Positions 1-8,004 are shown, counted from the first letter of the stretch. The stretch is DNA of 34,429 bases from an uncultured bacterium (GCA_937928085.1 CALFVU010000019.1:1-34429); one strand, 5' to 3'. The notes: generated by a model not told the origin, from the sequence alone. Numbers and translations are program-made.

Positions 1-126
1 GGCAAGTATTTTTTTAATTTAAGATTTTTTTTTGTAATAAATATTACGAAAAGATTTTTACAAAGAAATGCGAAAATATTTTTTTAAGTAAGGAAGGTAA
101 AAAGAAGAAGTGTAGTTTTTTTTATT
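1..126. repeat. 126-bp direct repeat, left copy
   Basis: This block is identical, base for base, to 560-685 (offset 559). It is AT-rich and has no convincing reading frame. It begins at the first base of the window, so it may extend further left. Its right boundary lies inside the last sense codon of the minus-strand delta-60 gene, so that gene's stop codon comes from the repeat. Agreement ends at 127 versus 686. Confidence 0.95.
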
Positions 127-532
127 TATATCGTACAACAGCGAAGCTATAGTTTGAGCCGATTCTGGTGGTTCCAGCGGCTACGATTTTTCCATCGTTT
201 TGTATAGCGACTGCATAGGCATAATCATATGCACCGATATCGGTAGTTACAATACCGGTTCCGTTGAAATCTAAATCTAATTCTCCGATTCCGTTGAAAT
301 CTAAATCTAATTCTCCGGTTCCGTTGAAATCTAAATCTAATTCTCCGATAGGATAGTAGTAAGAATTTGATTGTTGGTTTGTTTCAGAATTATTTTTTAG
401 ATTTCGAAGATACATTAATATGTCGAAAATTTGATATTTTTTTAAATCTTTTACATCTGGCAGGCAAGAGATAGATACGAATATTAAAAAGATTGTATAT
501 TTTAAAGATTTAAATAAAAGGATTTTCATCAT
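122..532 (-). CDS. Truncated delta-60-repeat lipoprotein
   Basis: A short exported protein of about 136 residues from the ATG at 532; an ATG at 529 and a TTG at 538 are alternatives. The N-terminus is basic then hydrophobic and ends in VSISC, a plausible spirochaete lipobox, so it is probably an outer-surface lipoprotein. A low-complexity segment follows, then three copies of GELDLDFNGT/I, then one delta-60-type (beta-propeller-like) repeat with the family signature VAIQNDGKIVAAG and ending FAVVRYK. In complete family members this repeat continues as RYNxDGxLD and many repeats follow; here the frame ends exactly where the 126-bp repeat begins. I infer a 5' fragment of a larger gene that lost its repeats. 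Whether it is expressed is unknown. No good Shine-Dalgarno is visible. Confidence 0.6.
   Translation of the reverse strand: MMKILLFKSLKYTIFLIFVSISCLPDVKDLKKYQIFDILMYLRNLKNNSETNQQSNSYYYPIGELDLDFNGTGELDLDFNGIGELDLDFNGTGIVTTDIGAYDYAYAVAIQNDGKIVAAGTTRIGSNYSFAVVRYK
255..344. repeat. Three 30-bp tandem repeats
   Basis: Units at 255-284, 285-314 and 315-344 differ at only one position (ccggtt versus ccgatt at the start of the unit). On the minus strand each unit encodes one copy of the 10-residue motif GELDLDFNGT or GELDLDFNGI. The 30-bp period keeps the frame, so copy number can change by slippage without breaking the protein. Confidence 0.95.
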
Positions 533-559
533 AGACAATTTAAATCAAACCATAAAAAC

Positions 560-685
560 GGCAAGTATTTTTTTAATTTAAGATTTTTTTTTGTAATAAA
601 TATTACGAAAAGATTTTTACAAAGAAATGCGAAAATATTTTTTTAAGTAAGGAAGGTAAAAAGAAGAAGTGTAGTTTTTTTTATT
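560..685. repeat. 126-bp direct repeat, right copy
   Basis: Perfect second copy of 1-126. It lies directly upstream of rpsT. Its right end falls within the TTGACT that looks like the rpsT -35 element (684-689), so only the first two bases of that element are shared with the left copy. The two copies enclose 433 bp of unique DNA carrying the delta-60 gene. Confidence 0.95.
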
Positions 686-711
686 GACTGAAAAAAAAGA
701 TTAAAAATATT
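684..711 (+). promoter_or_regulatory. Candidate rpsT promoter
   Basis: TTGACT at 684-689, a 16-nt spacer and AATATT at 706-711 form a moderate sigma-70-type match upstream of rpsT. The -10 is weak (four of six). The transcript would probably carry rpsT, tRNA-Val, yjbQ and hisD, which follow with almost no gaps. Confidence 0.3.
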
Positions 712-717
712 TGTGTT

Positions 718-723
718 AGGAGA
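718..723 (+). promoter_or_regulatory. rpsT Shine-Dalgarno (fixes start)
   Basis: AGGAGA lies 4 nt before the ATG at 728. This and the family-typical MANLKSSKK start favour ATG 728 over the longer GTG at 713, which would place the ribosome site inside the coding region. Confidence 0.7.
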
Positions 724-727
724 AACA

Positions 728-1015
728 ATGGCAAATTTAAAATCTTCTAAAAAAGATATTCGAAGGGCAAGAAGAAGAAGAGAAAGAAATAAAGCTCAAA
801 AAACAAGATTAAAAAATTTAAGAAAAAAAATTTTAAATTTATTACAAGAATCTAAAATCGAAGAAGCAAAATTAGCTTATAGAGAATATGCAAAATATTT
901 AGATCGGGCTGGAAGAAAACATTTAATTCACAAAAGACAAGCCGATAGAAGAAAAAGCAGAATTGCATTACTGATCAATAAAAAAGAAAAAGAATTATTA
1001 GAAAAGAAATCATAA
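728..1015 (+). CDS. rpsT: 30S ribosomal protein S20
   Basis: S20 binds 16S rRNA early in small-subunit assembly. The 95-residue product begins MANLKSSKKDIRRARRRR and stays rich in Lys and Arg throughout, with the helical pattern and closing lysine-rich tail expected of S20; the length is slightly above the usual 85-90. The start at 728 is set by AGGAGA four bases upstream. The gene lies just downstream of the second copy of the 126-bp repeat and only 9 nt upstream of tRNA-Val, suggesting one transcript. Codon use matches the neighbours. Identification is secure. Confidence 0.95.
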   Translation: MANLKSSKKDIRRARRRRERNKAQKTRLKNLRKKILNLLQESKIEEAKLAYREYAKYLDRAGRKHLIHKRQADRRKSRIALLINKKEKELLEKKS

Positions 1016-1024
1016 TACTTATGT

Positions 1025-1100
1025 GGGCGATTAGCTCAGTTGGAAGAGCGCCTGCCTTACAAGCAGGAGGTCAGAAGTTCGAGCCTTCTATCGCCCACCA
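1025..1100 (+). tRNA. tRNA-Val (anticodon TAC)
   Basis: A complete cloverleaf with 7-bp acceptor stem GGGCGAT/ATCGCCC, D-arm GCTCAGTTGGAAGAGC, anticodon arm CCTGC-CTTACAA-GCAGG with anticodon TAC, T-arm with GTTCGAG and an encoded CCA. It sits 9 nt after the rpsT stop codon and 9 nt before the yjbQ start, so it is embedded in a protein-coding operon and must be cut out of the transcript. Confidence 0.97.
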
Positions 1101-1109
1101 TTTATTATA

Positions 1110-1532
1110 ATGATTGTTTCTAAAACAATCCAGATATCTCCAAAACCGTTTGGATTCCATCTTATAACAAAAGAAATTCTTGATTCAATTCGAGAAGATA
1201 TTAAAACAATTAAAATGGGAATTCTTTATTTAAATCTTTTACACACATCTGCGGGCTTAACTATAAACGAAAATTATGATCCAACTGTAAGGCAAGATCT
1301 CAAAAATTTTATTTTAAAATTGGTCCCAAGAAATTTTGATTTTGCCCATTCTTTAGAAGGAGAGGATGATATGCCAGCTCATGTTTTGTCAAGTTTGATT
1401 GGTACCCAAATTTTTCTTCCGATTCGTTCAGGGGAATTGGTAATTGGAACCTGGCAAGGTATTTATTTATGTGAATTTCGCGATCATGGAGGCTATAGAA
1501 ACATACAATGCACAATTATAGGAGAATCTTAA
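1110..1532 (+). CDS. yjbQ: YjbQ/UPF0047 family protein, possible thiamine-phosphate synthase activity
   Basis: A 140-residue protein covering the whole UPF0047 (YjbQ) fold. Family signatures are present: LLHTSAGLTINENYD (about 44-57), GEDDMPAH (84-91), GTWQGIYLCEFR (113-124). In other bacteria, members have weak thiamine-phosphate synthase activity in vivo, hence the family name secondary thiamine-phosphate synthase. Conserved His45, Asp86-Asp87 and His91 are in place. The ATG is 9 nt after the tRNA-Val CCA end and has no Shine-Dalgarno, so translation may depend on the tRNA-processed 5' end or on coupling. hisD starts 1 nt after its stop, and thiG-thiH follow. A thiamine role is inferred from family and context. 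Confidence 0.85.
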   Translation: MIVSKTIQISPKPFGFHLITKEILDSIREDIKTIKMGILYLNLLHTSAGLTINENYDPTVRQDLKNFILKLVPRNFDFAHSLEGEDDMPAHVLSSLIGTQIFLPIRSGELVIGTWQGIYLCEFRDHGGYRNIQCTIIGES

Positions 1533-1533
1533 A

Positions 1534-2880
1534 ATGGTACGTATTTATGATTACAAAAATTTATCTAAAGAAGAGTTAAAAAATCTTTGTAAAAGAGCCT
1601 CTTTTGAAGATTCAGAAGCATTCGAAATTGTAAAAAAAATTTTTACAGAAATACAACAAGGTGGGGAGAAGTCAATTATTGAAATTACAAAAAGGTTTGA
1701 TGGATATATTCCGGATCCTTTAATCATAACTAAAGAGGAATTTAAAAAATCAGAAAATTTCTTAACAAAATCAGAAAAAGAAGCTTTCTTAAAAGCATAT
1801 CATAATATAGAAGCGTTTCATAAATTTCAATTAAAAAATTTAAAATCAGAGAAAATTTCTATAGAAGAAACTACTTTAGGATATTTTTATAGACCTGTAG
1901 AAAGAGCTGGAGTTTATGTTCCTGGTGGAAAGGCTTTATATCCCTCTACAGTACTTATGGGGGTAGTGCCTGCTAAAATTGCTGGTGTAGAATATGTAGT
2001 TGTGATCACTCCAGCTAATCAAAACGGAGAAATTCATCCTTCAATTTTATATTGTGCAATGTTAGCAGGTGCAGATGCAATTTTGAAAGTGGGGGGTGCT
2101 CAGGGGATTTTTGCAGGATTTTTAGGTATTGGTGTTTCTCCTTTAGAAGTAATTGTAGGACCTGGGAATCGTTATGTAACAGCAGCAAAAACACTAATTA
2201 GTGCAACAGGAAAAGTAAAGATTGATCAACCCGCAGGTCCTTCCGAAGTTTTGATCTTAGCAGATTCTTCAGCAAATCCTAAATTTATTGCAAGTGATTT
2301 ATTGTCTCAAGCAGAGCATGGAGAGGATAGCATTTGTGTTTTGCTTACAGATAGTTTAGTGTTGGCAGAAAATGTAATAAAAGAAATAGAAATTGCATTT
2401 CAATCAAGAACGAAACGATTAGAAATCAAAAAGAAAAGCATTTTTGAAAATTCCTTTTTTATTATTTTCGATTCTTTTATCCAAGAAATTGATCACCAAA
2501 AAGTACCAACAGAAAATCTTATGAATGCATTTCGATTTATTAATGAATTTGCACCCGAACATTTAGAAATTTGTATAAATTTATACGAAGATTTAGAGGA
2601 ATTTTTGCAACATATTCGTTCCGCAGGAAGTATTTTTATAGGAAAATATGCACCTGTAGCTTTAGGTGATTACTATAGCGGAACAAATCATATACTTCCT
2701 ACCGGAGGATCTGCAAAAATATTTTCTGGATTAGGTGTAGAAACGTTTATGAAGCGAATCACTTGGCAATATACTACAAAAGAAGGCTTGAAAAAAGCTT
2801 TAGAACCTATTCGAATTATGAGTCAAATCGAAGGATTCGAGGAGGAACATGGACATTCTGTAGAAGTTCGATTCGAATAA
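1534..2880 (+). CDS. hisD: Histidinol dehydrogenase
   Basis: Catalyses the last two steps of histidine synthesis, oxidising L-histidinol to histidine with two NAD+ in the cytoplasm. At 448 residues it is slightly longer than the typical 430. Clear family blocks are RAGVYVPGGKALYPST, GPGNRYVTAAK, DQPAGPSEVLILAD, SQAEHGEDS, FAPEHLEI and GDYYSGTNHILPTGG. The Zn-binding set is visible: Gln and His in SQAEH, Asp in LGDY, and the late His in EEHGHS. AGGAGA at 1520-1525, inside the end of yjbQ, gives good ribosome-site spacing for the ATG at 1534. It is the only histidine gene in the window, so the pathway is dispersed or split. Secure. Confidence 0.97.
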   Translation: MVRIYDYKNLSKEELKNLCKRASFEDSEAFEIVKKIFTEIQQGGEKSIIEITKRFDGYIPDPLIITKEEFKKSENFLTKSEKEAFLKAYHNIEAFHKFQLKNLKSEKISIEETTLGYFYRPVERAGVYVPGGKALYPSTVLMGVVPAKIAGVEYVVVITPANQNGEIHPSILYCAMLAGADAILKVGGAQGIFAGFLGIGVSPLEVIVGPGNRYVTAAKTLISATGKVKIDQPAGPSEVLILADSSANPKFIASDLLSQAEHGEDSICVLLTDSLVLAENVIKEIEIAFQSRTKRLEIKKKSIFENSFFIIFDSFIQEIDHQKVPTENLMNAFRFINEFAPEHLEICINLYEDLEEFLQHIRSAGSIFIGKYAPVALGDYYSGTNHILPTGGSAKIFSGLGVETFMKRITWQYTTKEGLKKALEPIRIMSQIEGFEEEHGHSVEVRFE

Positions 2881-2888
2881 AATTCTAC

Positions 2889-2918
2889 TTTACAATTTTT
2901 ACATTTTTTGATTATTTA
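2889..2918 (+). promoter_or_regulatory. Possible leaderless promoter of thiG
   Basis: TTTACA (2889-2894), 18-nt spacer, TATTTA (2913-2918). The -10 ends 7 nt before the thiG ATG and there is no Shine-Dalgarno, so transcription would begin at or next to the start codon. The match is only fair in such AT-rich DNA. Confidence 0.25.
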
Positions 2919-2925
2919 AAACTAT

Positions 2926-3816
2926 ATGGAAATTAATTCTCAGATTGCTATACGAAAACATTTAGAATTTCTTCTTGAAGAACAATCAAAAAGAGATCCA
3001 AAACCTTTAAAAATTCATAATAGAACTTTTGTTTCCCGATTATTTATAGGAACAGGAAAATTTTCTTCGATTGAAAGTATGAAGTCCGCAATCGAAATGA
3101 CAGCAACTGAAATGGTAACAGTTGCTTTAAGAAGGGTAGATCTTACAAAACGGATGGAAGAAGAAGATTTAATCAATGCTATTGATTTGGAAAAAATTCA
3201 ACTTTTGCCCAATACATCGGGTGCAAGAGATGCGGAAGAAGCAGTAAAATTAGCTAAACTTTCTCGAGAAATGGGAGGAGGTAACTGGGTTAAACTCGAA
3301 GTTACACCTGATCCTTATTATCTTTTACCAGATGGAAAAGAAACTCTTAAAGCTACAGAAATTTTAGTCAAACAAAATTTTGTAGTATTACCGTATATAC
3401 AAGCAGATCCTATCCTTGCTAAACAATTACAAGAAGCTGGAGCTGCAACAGTCATGCCTTTAGGCTCTCCTATTGGATCGAATCAGGGGATACGTACAAA
3501 AGAAAGTATAAAAATCATCATAGAACAAGCTATTGTACCTGTGGTGATAGATGCTGGTTTAGGATTACCTTCTCATGTAGCAGAAGCAATGGAAATGGGG
3601 GCAGATGCTGTATTAGTGAATACTGCAATTGCAATTTCTCATCATAGTGGATATTCAGCTTATTCTTTTGCTTTAGCTTGTTTGGCAGGAAGAGAAGCTT
3701 ACTTAAATGGTATTTTAAAAAGTAATCGCCAAAAAATATCTTTAGAAAAAGAATACTGGGATAAAGCACAACCCTCAAGCCCTCTTACAGGTTTTTTATA
3801 CGAGGATAAGCGATGA
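2926..3816 (+). CDS. thiG: Thiazole synthase
   Basis: ThiG forms the thiazole phosphate of thiamine from deoxyxylulose 5-phosphate, the ThiS thiocarboxylate and dehydroglycine. The 296-residue protein has the TIM-barrel blocks [27 protein letters not shown] (Schiff-base Lys123), [33 protein letters not shown] and the closing SPLTGFL. The first 30 or so residues are an extra leader compared with E. coli ThiG and do not resemble ThiS (no GG end). No thiS, thiE or thiF is present. thiH overlaps the stop by ATGA. No TPP riboswitch is seen in the 45 nt upstream. Confidence 0.96.
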   Translation: MEINSQIAIRKHLEFLLEEQSKRDPKPLKIHNRTFVSRLFIGTGKFSSIESMKSAIEMTATEMVTVALRRVDLTKRMEEEDLINAIDLEKIQLLPNTSGARDAEEAVKLAKLSREMGGGNWVKLEVTPDPYYLLPDGKETLKATEILVKQNFVVLPYIQADPILAKQLQEAGAATVMPLGSPIGSNQGIRTKESIKIIIEQAIVPVVIDAGLGLPSHVAEAMEMGADAVLVNTAIAISHHSGYSAYSFALACLAGREAYLNGILKSNRQKISLEKEYWDKAQPSSPLTGFLYEDKR

Positions 3817-4949
3817 TACGAAATTTTTCTGATTATTTACAAAATTTTTCTTTTCACGAAATTTATCAAAAAATTCAAGATATAAATTCAAATCCAAATT
3901 CTTATAAAAAAATTGAACAAATTCTTTATGATATTCAAAACGAAGAAAAACCTACTTGGGAAGAATTTTTATATTTAATCTCTAAACCTGCTCTAAGTTA
4001 TTTAGAAGATTTAGCTCAAATCGCTTATAAAATTACAAGAAAAAGGTTTGGCAATGCTATTTTGTTATATAGTCCATTATATTTATCTAATGAGTGTAAA
4101 TCGATCTGTACTTATTGTGGTTTTCGATATGATAATCAAATTAAAAGAAAAACTCTAACAATAGAAGAAGCATTTCAAGAAGCAATGATTTTACACAAAC
4201 AGGGGATAAGACATATATTGCTTTTGACAGGAGAAGATTACCGTAATACCTCTGTTTCGTATCTAAGTCAAATTACAGAAACACTACAACAATATTTTTC
4301 TTCTATAGGTATTGAAGTATATCCTTTAAGAGAAGAAGAATATCGATTTTTAAGAACTAAAGGAGTAGATAGTCTAACGATTTATCAGGAAACTTATGAT
4401 CCGATTCGATATAAAGAAGTTCATCTACAAGGTGTAAAAAAGAGAATGAATTTCAGACTAGATTGTCCTGATAGAGCTGGTAGAGCGGAATTAAGAAAAA
4501 TAGGGATTGGAGCTCTTTTAGGGCTTTCTGATCCCCAAACAGAAGTAGCTATGGTAGCATTACATGCCCAGTATTTACAAAAAAAATATTGGAAAACTCA
4601 TATTACTATTTCTCTGCCAAGACTAAGACCAGCAGAAAATGTGTTTAATATACCAAAGGTATCTGATCATCTTTATAGTTTATTTTTTATAGCTATTCGA
4701 ATTTTTTTACCCGATGTGGGATTGGTTCTTTCAACAAGAGAATCTCCTCATTTTAGAGATGGAATGATACCTATTTGTATTACTCAAATTTCTGCGGGAT
4801 CTCGAACCGAGCCGGGGGGATATAGCGGATACGATAGTACAGAACAATTTAAGATAGAAGATAACAGGTCTATTTCCGAAATTGTAGAAATGTTAAAGAA
4901 AAAACAACTAGATCCTGTTTTTACTGATTGGGTGTATGCGGTAAAGTAA
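3813..4949 (+). CDS. thiH: 2-iminoacetate synthase (radical SAM)
   Basis: ThiH splits tyrosine with S-adenosylmethionine to give dehydroglycine and p-cresol, supplying ThiG in thiamine thiazole synthesis; this is the anaerobic-type route, in place of glycine oxidase. The 378-residue protein has the radical SAM cluster motif CKSICTYC (Cys95, Cys99, Cys102), SAM-binding glycine-rich stretches (LLLTGED) and the ThiH-type C-terminal domain with [10 protein letters not shown]. It starts within the thiG stop (ATGA), with GAGGAT just upstream as ribosome site, so translation is coupled. The oxygen-sensitive cluster suggests low-oxygen function or protection. Confidence 0.96.
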   Translation: MIRNFSDYLQNFSFHEIYQKIQDINSNPNSYKKIEQILYDIQNEEKPTWEEFLYLISKPALSYLEDLAQIAYKITRKRFGNAILLYSPLYLSNECKSICTYCGFRYDNQIKRKTLTIEEAFQEAMILHKQGIRHILLLTGEDYRNTSVSYLSQITETLQQYFSSIGIEVYPLREEEYRFLRTKGVDSLTIYQETYDPIRYKEVHLQGVKKRMNFRLDCPDRAGRAELRKIGIGALLGLSDPQTEVAMVALHAQYLQKKYWKTHITISLPRLRPAENVFNIPKVSDHLYSLFFIAIRIFLPDVGLVLSTRESPHFRDGMIPICITQISAGSRTEPGGYSGYDSTEQFKIEDNRSISEIVEMLKKKQLDPVFTDWVYAVK

Positions 4950-5038
4950 ATTTTTTTTTGATCGTTTTTTTTAGACTAACAGTAATATAAAAAAAAAGTA
5001 TTAAAAGACATTTTGATTGACGATAGTTAATAATAAAT

Positions 5039-6238
5039 ATGGTGTTAATAAAAAACAAAGAAATTTATTCAAAAATTTTAGAAAAAAAGAATGATGAAAA
5101 TTTAATAAAAGAATTCGAAAAATTAGTAGTTTTACTTTCTACAAAAGAAATTTTATGGGTAAATCAATTTATTCAAAGTTATCCAAAAAAATTTATTTAT
5201 GAATTTCAAAATAATAAATATGTGATTTTTTTAATTGACATTCGAGATCGTTTTGATTGGCTTTTAAAAAAAATTGTAAAATATATTGAACATCAATCAG
5301 GAAAATACGAACATCCTTATTTGACGTATTATTATTTACAGAAATTTTGGGAAGAAATTAAAGAAGATCAAGTAGATCATTCTTTGTTGATTGCAGCCAA
5401 AGAAGTTTATAAAAAAATTTCCGATAAAGGTAAAGCAAAAAGATCAAAAAAGAAAGTATTGCAAGAAGAAGATCAAGAAATTTTGAATACATATATCTTT
5501 GAATTACAACAAAAACTTGAGCAAATTAAAAAAAAGCTAAAAGTTCCAAAACAATGGCGAGAATTGAGATCTGATGTTTTATTATGGGAATTATTGCAAT
5601 ATTTCGAAGAACTTTCTTTAGAAAAATACAATTTAGAAAAAGATAAAGTGAATTTAGAAATTGAATTAGAGCGATTAAAAACTCCAGATTATTTAAAGCA
5701 AAATTACAAAACGGAATACGAAGAATTAAAAAATAAATTTCATCAATTGCAACAAAATTATTACGAAGAAAAATCAAAAAATGAAATCTTAGAAAAAGAA
5801 GTAAAACGATTAACGGAAATGATTATCGATAATCCTAAAATCAATGAATTTCATGAGGATTACGAAGTATTGAAAAGAGAGTACCAGCTTTTATCAGAAA
5901 AGTATGATTTATTGGTAACAAAAAATATTGAATTAAGAAACTTGTTAGAACAACAATCACAAGTAAAAACATTAGAAGAAGTTTTAAATCGTATTCGAGA
6001 TAGAATTAATAAAATTTTAAAAACAGGTGGATTAAGCGAAGAAGTAATGATTTTAAAAATTAAACAAGAAATAGGAGAACTGCAAAGAGCTCGAATCTAT
6101 TTAGGAAAAGCTTTGTATGATATTGGGCTTTTATATTTTAGATTAGGAAAAAAAGAAGAGGCAATCTCAGAACTAAAAGCAGCTAGAGAATTGGGCGTAG
6201 AAGACCCCGAAGTCAACAGAATTATTAATTCCTTTTAA
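5039..6238 (+). CDS. Coiled-coil protein with C-terminal TPR
   Basis: A 399-residue, highly charged soluble protein of unknown function. Residues about 195-310 are a long coiled coil rich in Glu, Lys, Leu and Gln (for example LEIELERLKTPDYL and KSKNEILEKEVKRLTEM). The last 60 residues read as a tetratricopeptide unit plus capping helix: IYLGKALYDIGLLYFRLGKKEEAISELKAARELG. No signal peptide or membrane segment is seen. It follows thiH after 89 nt and ends facing the convergent anti-sigma gene. The ATG lacks a Shine-Dalgarno. A scaffolding role is plausible but is only inferred from coiled coil plus TPR. Confidence 0.7.
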   Translation: MVLIKNKEIYSKILEKKNDENLIKEFEKLVVLLSTKEILWVNQFIQSYPKKFIYEFQNNKYVIFLIDIRDRFDWLLKKIVKYIEHQSGKYEHPYLTYYYLQKFWEEIKEDQVDHSLLIAAKEVYKKISDKGKAKRSKKKVLQEEDQEILNTYIFELQQKLEQIKKKLKVPKQWRELRSDVLLWELLQYFEELSLEKYNLEKDKVNLEIELERLKTPDYLKQNYKTEYEELKNKFHQLQQNYYEEKSKNEILEKEVKRLTEMIIDNPKINEFHEDYEVLKREYQLLSEKYDLLVTKNIELRNLLEQQSQVKTLEEVLNRIRDRINKILKTGGLSEEVMILKIKQEIGELQRARIYLGKALYDIGLLYFRLGKKEEAISELKAARELGVEDPEVNRIINSF

Positions 6239-6320
6239 TAAATCATACATAATCTTTAAAAATAATAAAAAATCTTTTGTAAAAAAATCATAAATTTTTA
6301 TAAGAAATCCAGTTATTCTT

Positions 6321-6992
6321 TTAATTTTTGATATTTAAATAATATTCTTTATTGTAAATGCCTTTAAAATAAAGATAATATTCGCCAAATGTAAGTTCAT
6401 CAACGAATATTCGTTCTTGTGATTTTATATTAGAAAAGTGTTTTATATCTATTATCGAATTCTCTTTTTTTAGTTTAAAAGTCAAAGAACCTTGAAAATT
6501 ATGAAAGTAAACACTAAGCATAAAATTATTTCCTTGTGGAATTAAAGAAAATTCAACTTTCTTTGAATTTTCTATATTTTCGACCCAATTGATTTTTTTA
6601 CTTTGAATGACTTCACCACTTCTATAAATTGGAAATGGTTCTGTTATAAATTCAAACTCTGGTATAGGGTTTTGTAATAATTCAAATTGATGTTTAATAA
6701 ATTGAAGTACGATAGTTGGTAAAGACTGTTTTTTTTGGTTTTGTTCCCATAAAAGTTTTTGCTTTTCGTAGTAATCCTGTATTCTAAATAAAAAAAATTC
6801 TGGAACCGGGTTCTTTTCTGATGAGGCTTCGTACTCTCTACAAGAAGTATAAAGATTTATCAATTCTAAAAGTTCAGAATCTGTTAACGAATTGATGTTT
6901 TTCTTAATTTCGTCAGAGACATTACTTCGTTTTTCTATTACGTATAACAACTTATCAATCAATTTGTGAATGTTTGATTTTATATGATCCAT
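6321..6992 (-). CDS. Putative cytoplasmic anti-sigma factor
   Basis: A 223-residue protein not firmly assigned to a family. Its position directly downstream of the ECF sigma gene (gap about 37 nt) is typical of a cognate anti-sigma factor. The segment ELINLYTSCREYEASSEKNP followed by VPEFFLFRI resembles the end of a zinc-finger anti-sigma domain (CxxCRxE then the Pro-rich linker), but only one Cys remains, so the zinc site is probably lost. The C-terminal 90 residues alternate beta strands and look like a small beta-sandwich. No transmembrane helix is evident. ATG 6992 is preferred over GTG 7001 because AGGTGG (6998-7003) lies five bases upstream. The function is inference. Confidence 0.55.
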   Translation of the reverse strand: MDHIKSNIHKLIDKLLYVIEKRSNVSDEIKKNINSLTDSELLELINLYTSCREYEASSEKNPVPEFFLFRIQDYYEKQKLLWEQNQKKQSLPTIVLQFIKHQFELLQNPIPEFEFITEPFPIYRSGEVIQSKKINWVENIENSKKVEFSLIPQGNNFMLSVYFHNFQGSLTFKLKKENSIIDIKHFSNIKSQERIFVDELTFGEYYLYFKGIYNKEYYLNIKN

Positions 6993-6997
6993 AATTG

Positions 6998-7003
6998 CCA
7001 CCT
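6998..7003 (-). promoter_or_regulatory. Shine-Dalgarno of the anti-sigma gene
   Basis: AGGTGG on the minus strand, 5 nt before ATG 6992. It overlaps the alternative GTG start at 7001 and therefore supports the ATG. Confidence 0.6.
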
Positions 7004-7029
7004 TTACTTATAAGAGACGAAATTTTGAT

Positions 7030-7941
7030 TTATTTTGTAAAAATTTTTTTTAGTTCTTCGGAATTTAGTATCATGATTTCTGCTTTTTTGTATAAATTAC
7101 TTATTGTAGGTGTAGTTAAGTTCAGAAATTTTGCTATTTTATAAAACGGCACTCTTAGTAAAAAAAAACTATTATTTTTTGTAAGAATAGAATTTCTAAT
7201 TTCCTTTTTTTTAGAAATGTTGTCGTGAAGTTTCTTTAGCTCTTCATTATTATTATGATTTTGTAAAATTTTTTTCTCTTTTTCTTGCAATGAAAATAAT
7301 TTTAAGTGTAATCGATTCAGTTTTTCTTGTTTTTGGTTCAATTTTTGATTTTTTTCTATTAAATATTCTTTTGATTGGCTTATAAATTCAAAGATTTCAT
7401 AATTGGTTTTATGATAATTTTCTTTTAAAATTTTTATGTCAAGCTCGTCTAAATTTAGATAAAAAATAAGAGTTAATTTAAAAACAATTCTGCTATCAAA
7501 CTCTAAATGGTCTAAAACATTATAAAATACATCTTTTACATATTGAGTTTCTAATACATCATAAGTGGGAGCTTTTAAGCTTTTTTCTATTTCGTTAAAA
7601 TTACTATAATTTTGGATTTGTATCGTTTTAGATTTTTCATTAGTTCTTAGAAAATCTATTACAAGATTTTTTAAAACACTATAAAACCATGTTCTAAATG
7701 TAGATTCTCCTTTAAACGTTTTAAATCTTTTTCCATCTCTTAGACGTTCAAAAGCAAATAAAAAAAAATCTCCAGCTTTTTCTTCATCGAATTGAAATAT
7801 TTTTATAGGAAAATTATATATATCTGAACTAAAAATCTTAAAAAATTTTTCTAATGCATATGGATCTTGCTTTTTACATTCATTCACTAATTGTACAATT
7901 TCTTCTTCTAAAAAATCTGAATTTGTCTTTGTAGAATCCAT
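7030..7941 (-). CDS. ECF-type sigma factor with coiled-coil insertion
   Basis: An RNA polymerase sigma-70-family factor. Region 2 is clear at residues 27-99: DPYALEKFFKIF, then GDFFLFAFERL and TFRTWFYSVLKNLVIDFLR. Region 4 begins near residue 138 (VFYNVLDHLEFDSRIVFKL) but is interrupted by an approximately 75-residue Lys/Glu/Gln-rich coiled coil (about 185-258). The helix-turn-helix follows: RVPFYKIAKFLNLTTPTI (263-280) and SNLYKKAEIM. The total of 303 residues compares with 170-200 for ordinary ECF factors. A good promoter sits immediately in front of the ATG, and the putative anti-sigma gene follows. Likely regulation: sequestration by that protein and possibly autoregulation. Family call secure; regulon unknown. 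Confidence 0.85.
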   Translation of the reverse strand: MDSTKTNSDFLEEEIVQLVNECKKQDPYALEKFFKIFSSDIYNFPIKIFQFDEEKAGDFFLFAFERLRDGKRFKTFKGESTFRTWFYSVLKNLVIDFLRTNEKSKTIQIQNYSNFNEIEKSLKAPTYDVLETQYVKDVFYNVLDHLEFDSRIVFKLTLIFYLNLDELDIKILKENYHKTNYEIFEFISQSKEYLIEKNQKLNQKQEKLNRLHLKLFSLQEKEKKILQNHNNNEELKKLHDNISKKKEIRNSILTKNNSFFLLRVPFYKIAKFLNLTTPTISNLYKKAEIMILNSEELKKIFTK

Positions 7942-7949
7942 TCAATATA

Positions 7950-7977
7950 AATATATTTTATTGTATCATTGCGTCAA
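7950..7977 (-). promoter_or_regulatory. Promoter of the sigma gene, probably leaderless
   Basis: On the minus strand TTGACG (7977-7972), a 16-nt spacer and TATATT (7955-7950). The -10 ends 8 nt before the ATG at 7941, leaving no space for a leader, and no Shine-Dalgarno is present. The transcript is inferred to start at or beside the start codon. Confidence 0.45.
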
Positions 7978-8004
7978 TTATCTTTTTTTTAAAAAAAATT
8001 GAAT

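Noticed and set aside
1309..1515. Minus-strand frame inside yjbQ
   Set aside because: Shadow of the conserved plus-strand protein; no ribosome site and no recognisable motif.
2881..2925. TPP riboswitch upstream of thiG
   Set aside because: Only 45 nt lie upstream and none of the conserved THI-box segments is present.
2926..3020. ThiS fused to the N-terminus of ThiG
   Set aside because: The extra 30 residues lack the ubiquitin-like pattern and the GG end of ThiS.
6239..6320. Bidirectional terminator between convergent genes
   Set aside because: No GC-containing hairpin or T-run in proper order was visible in the gap.
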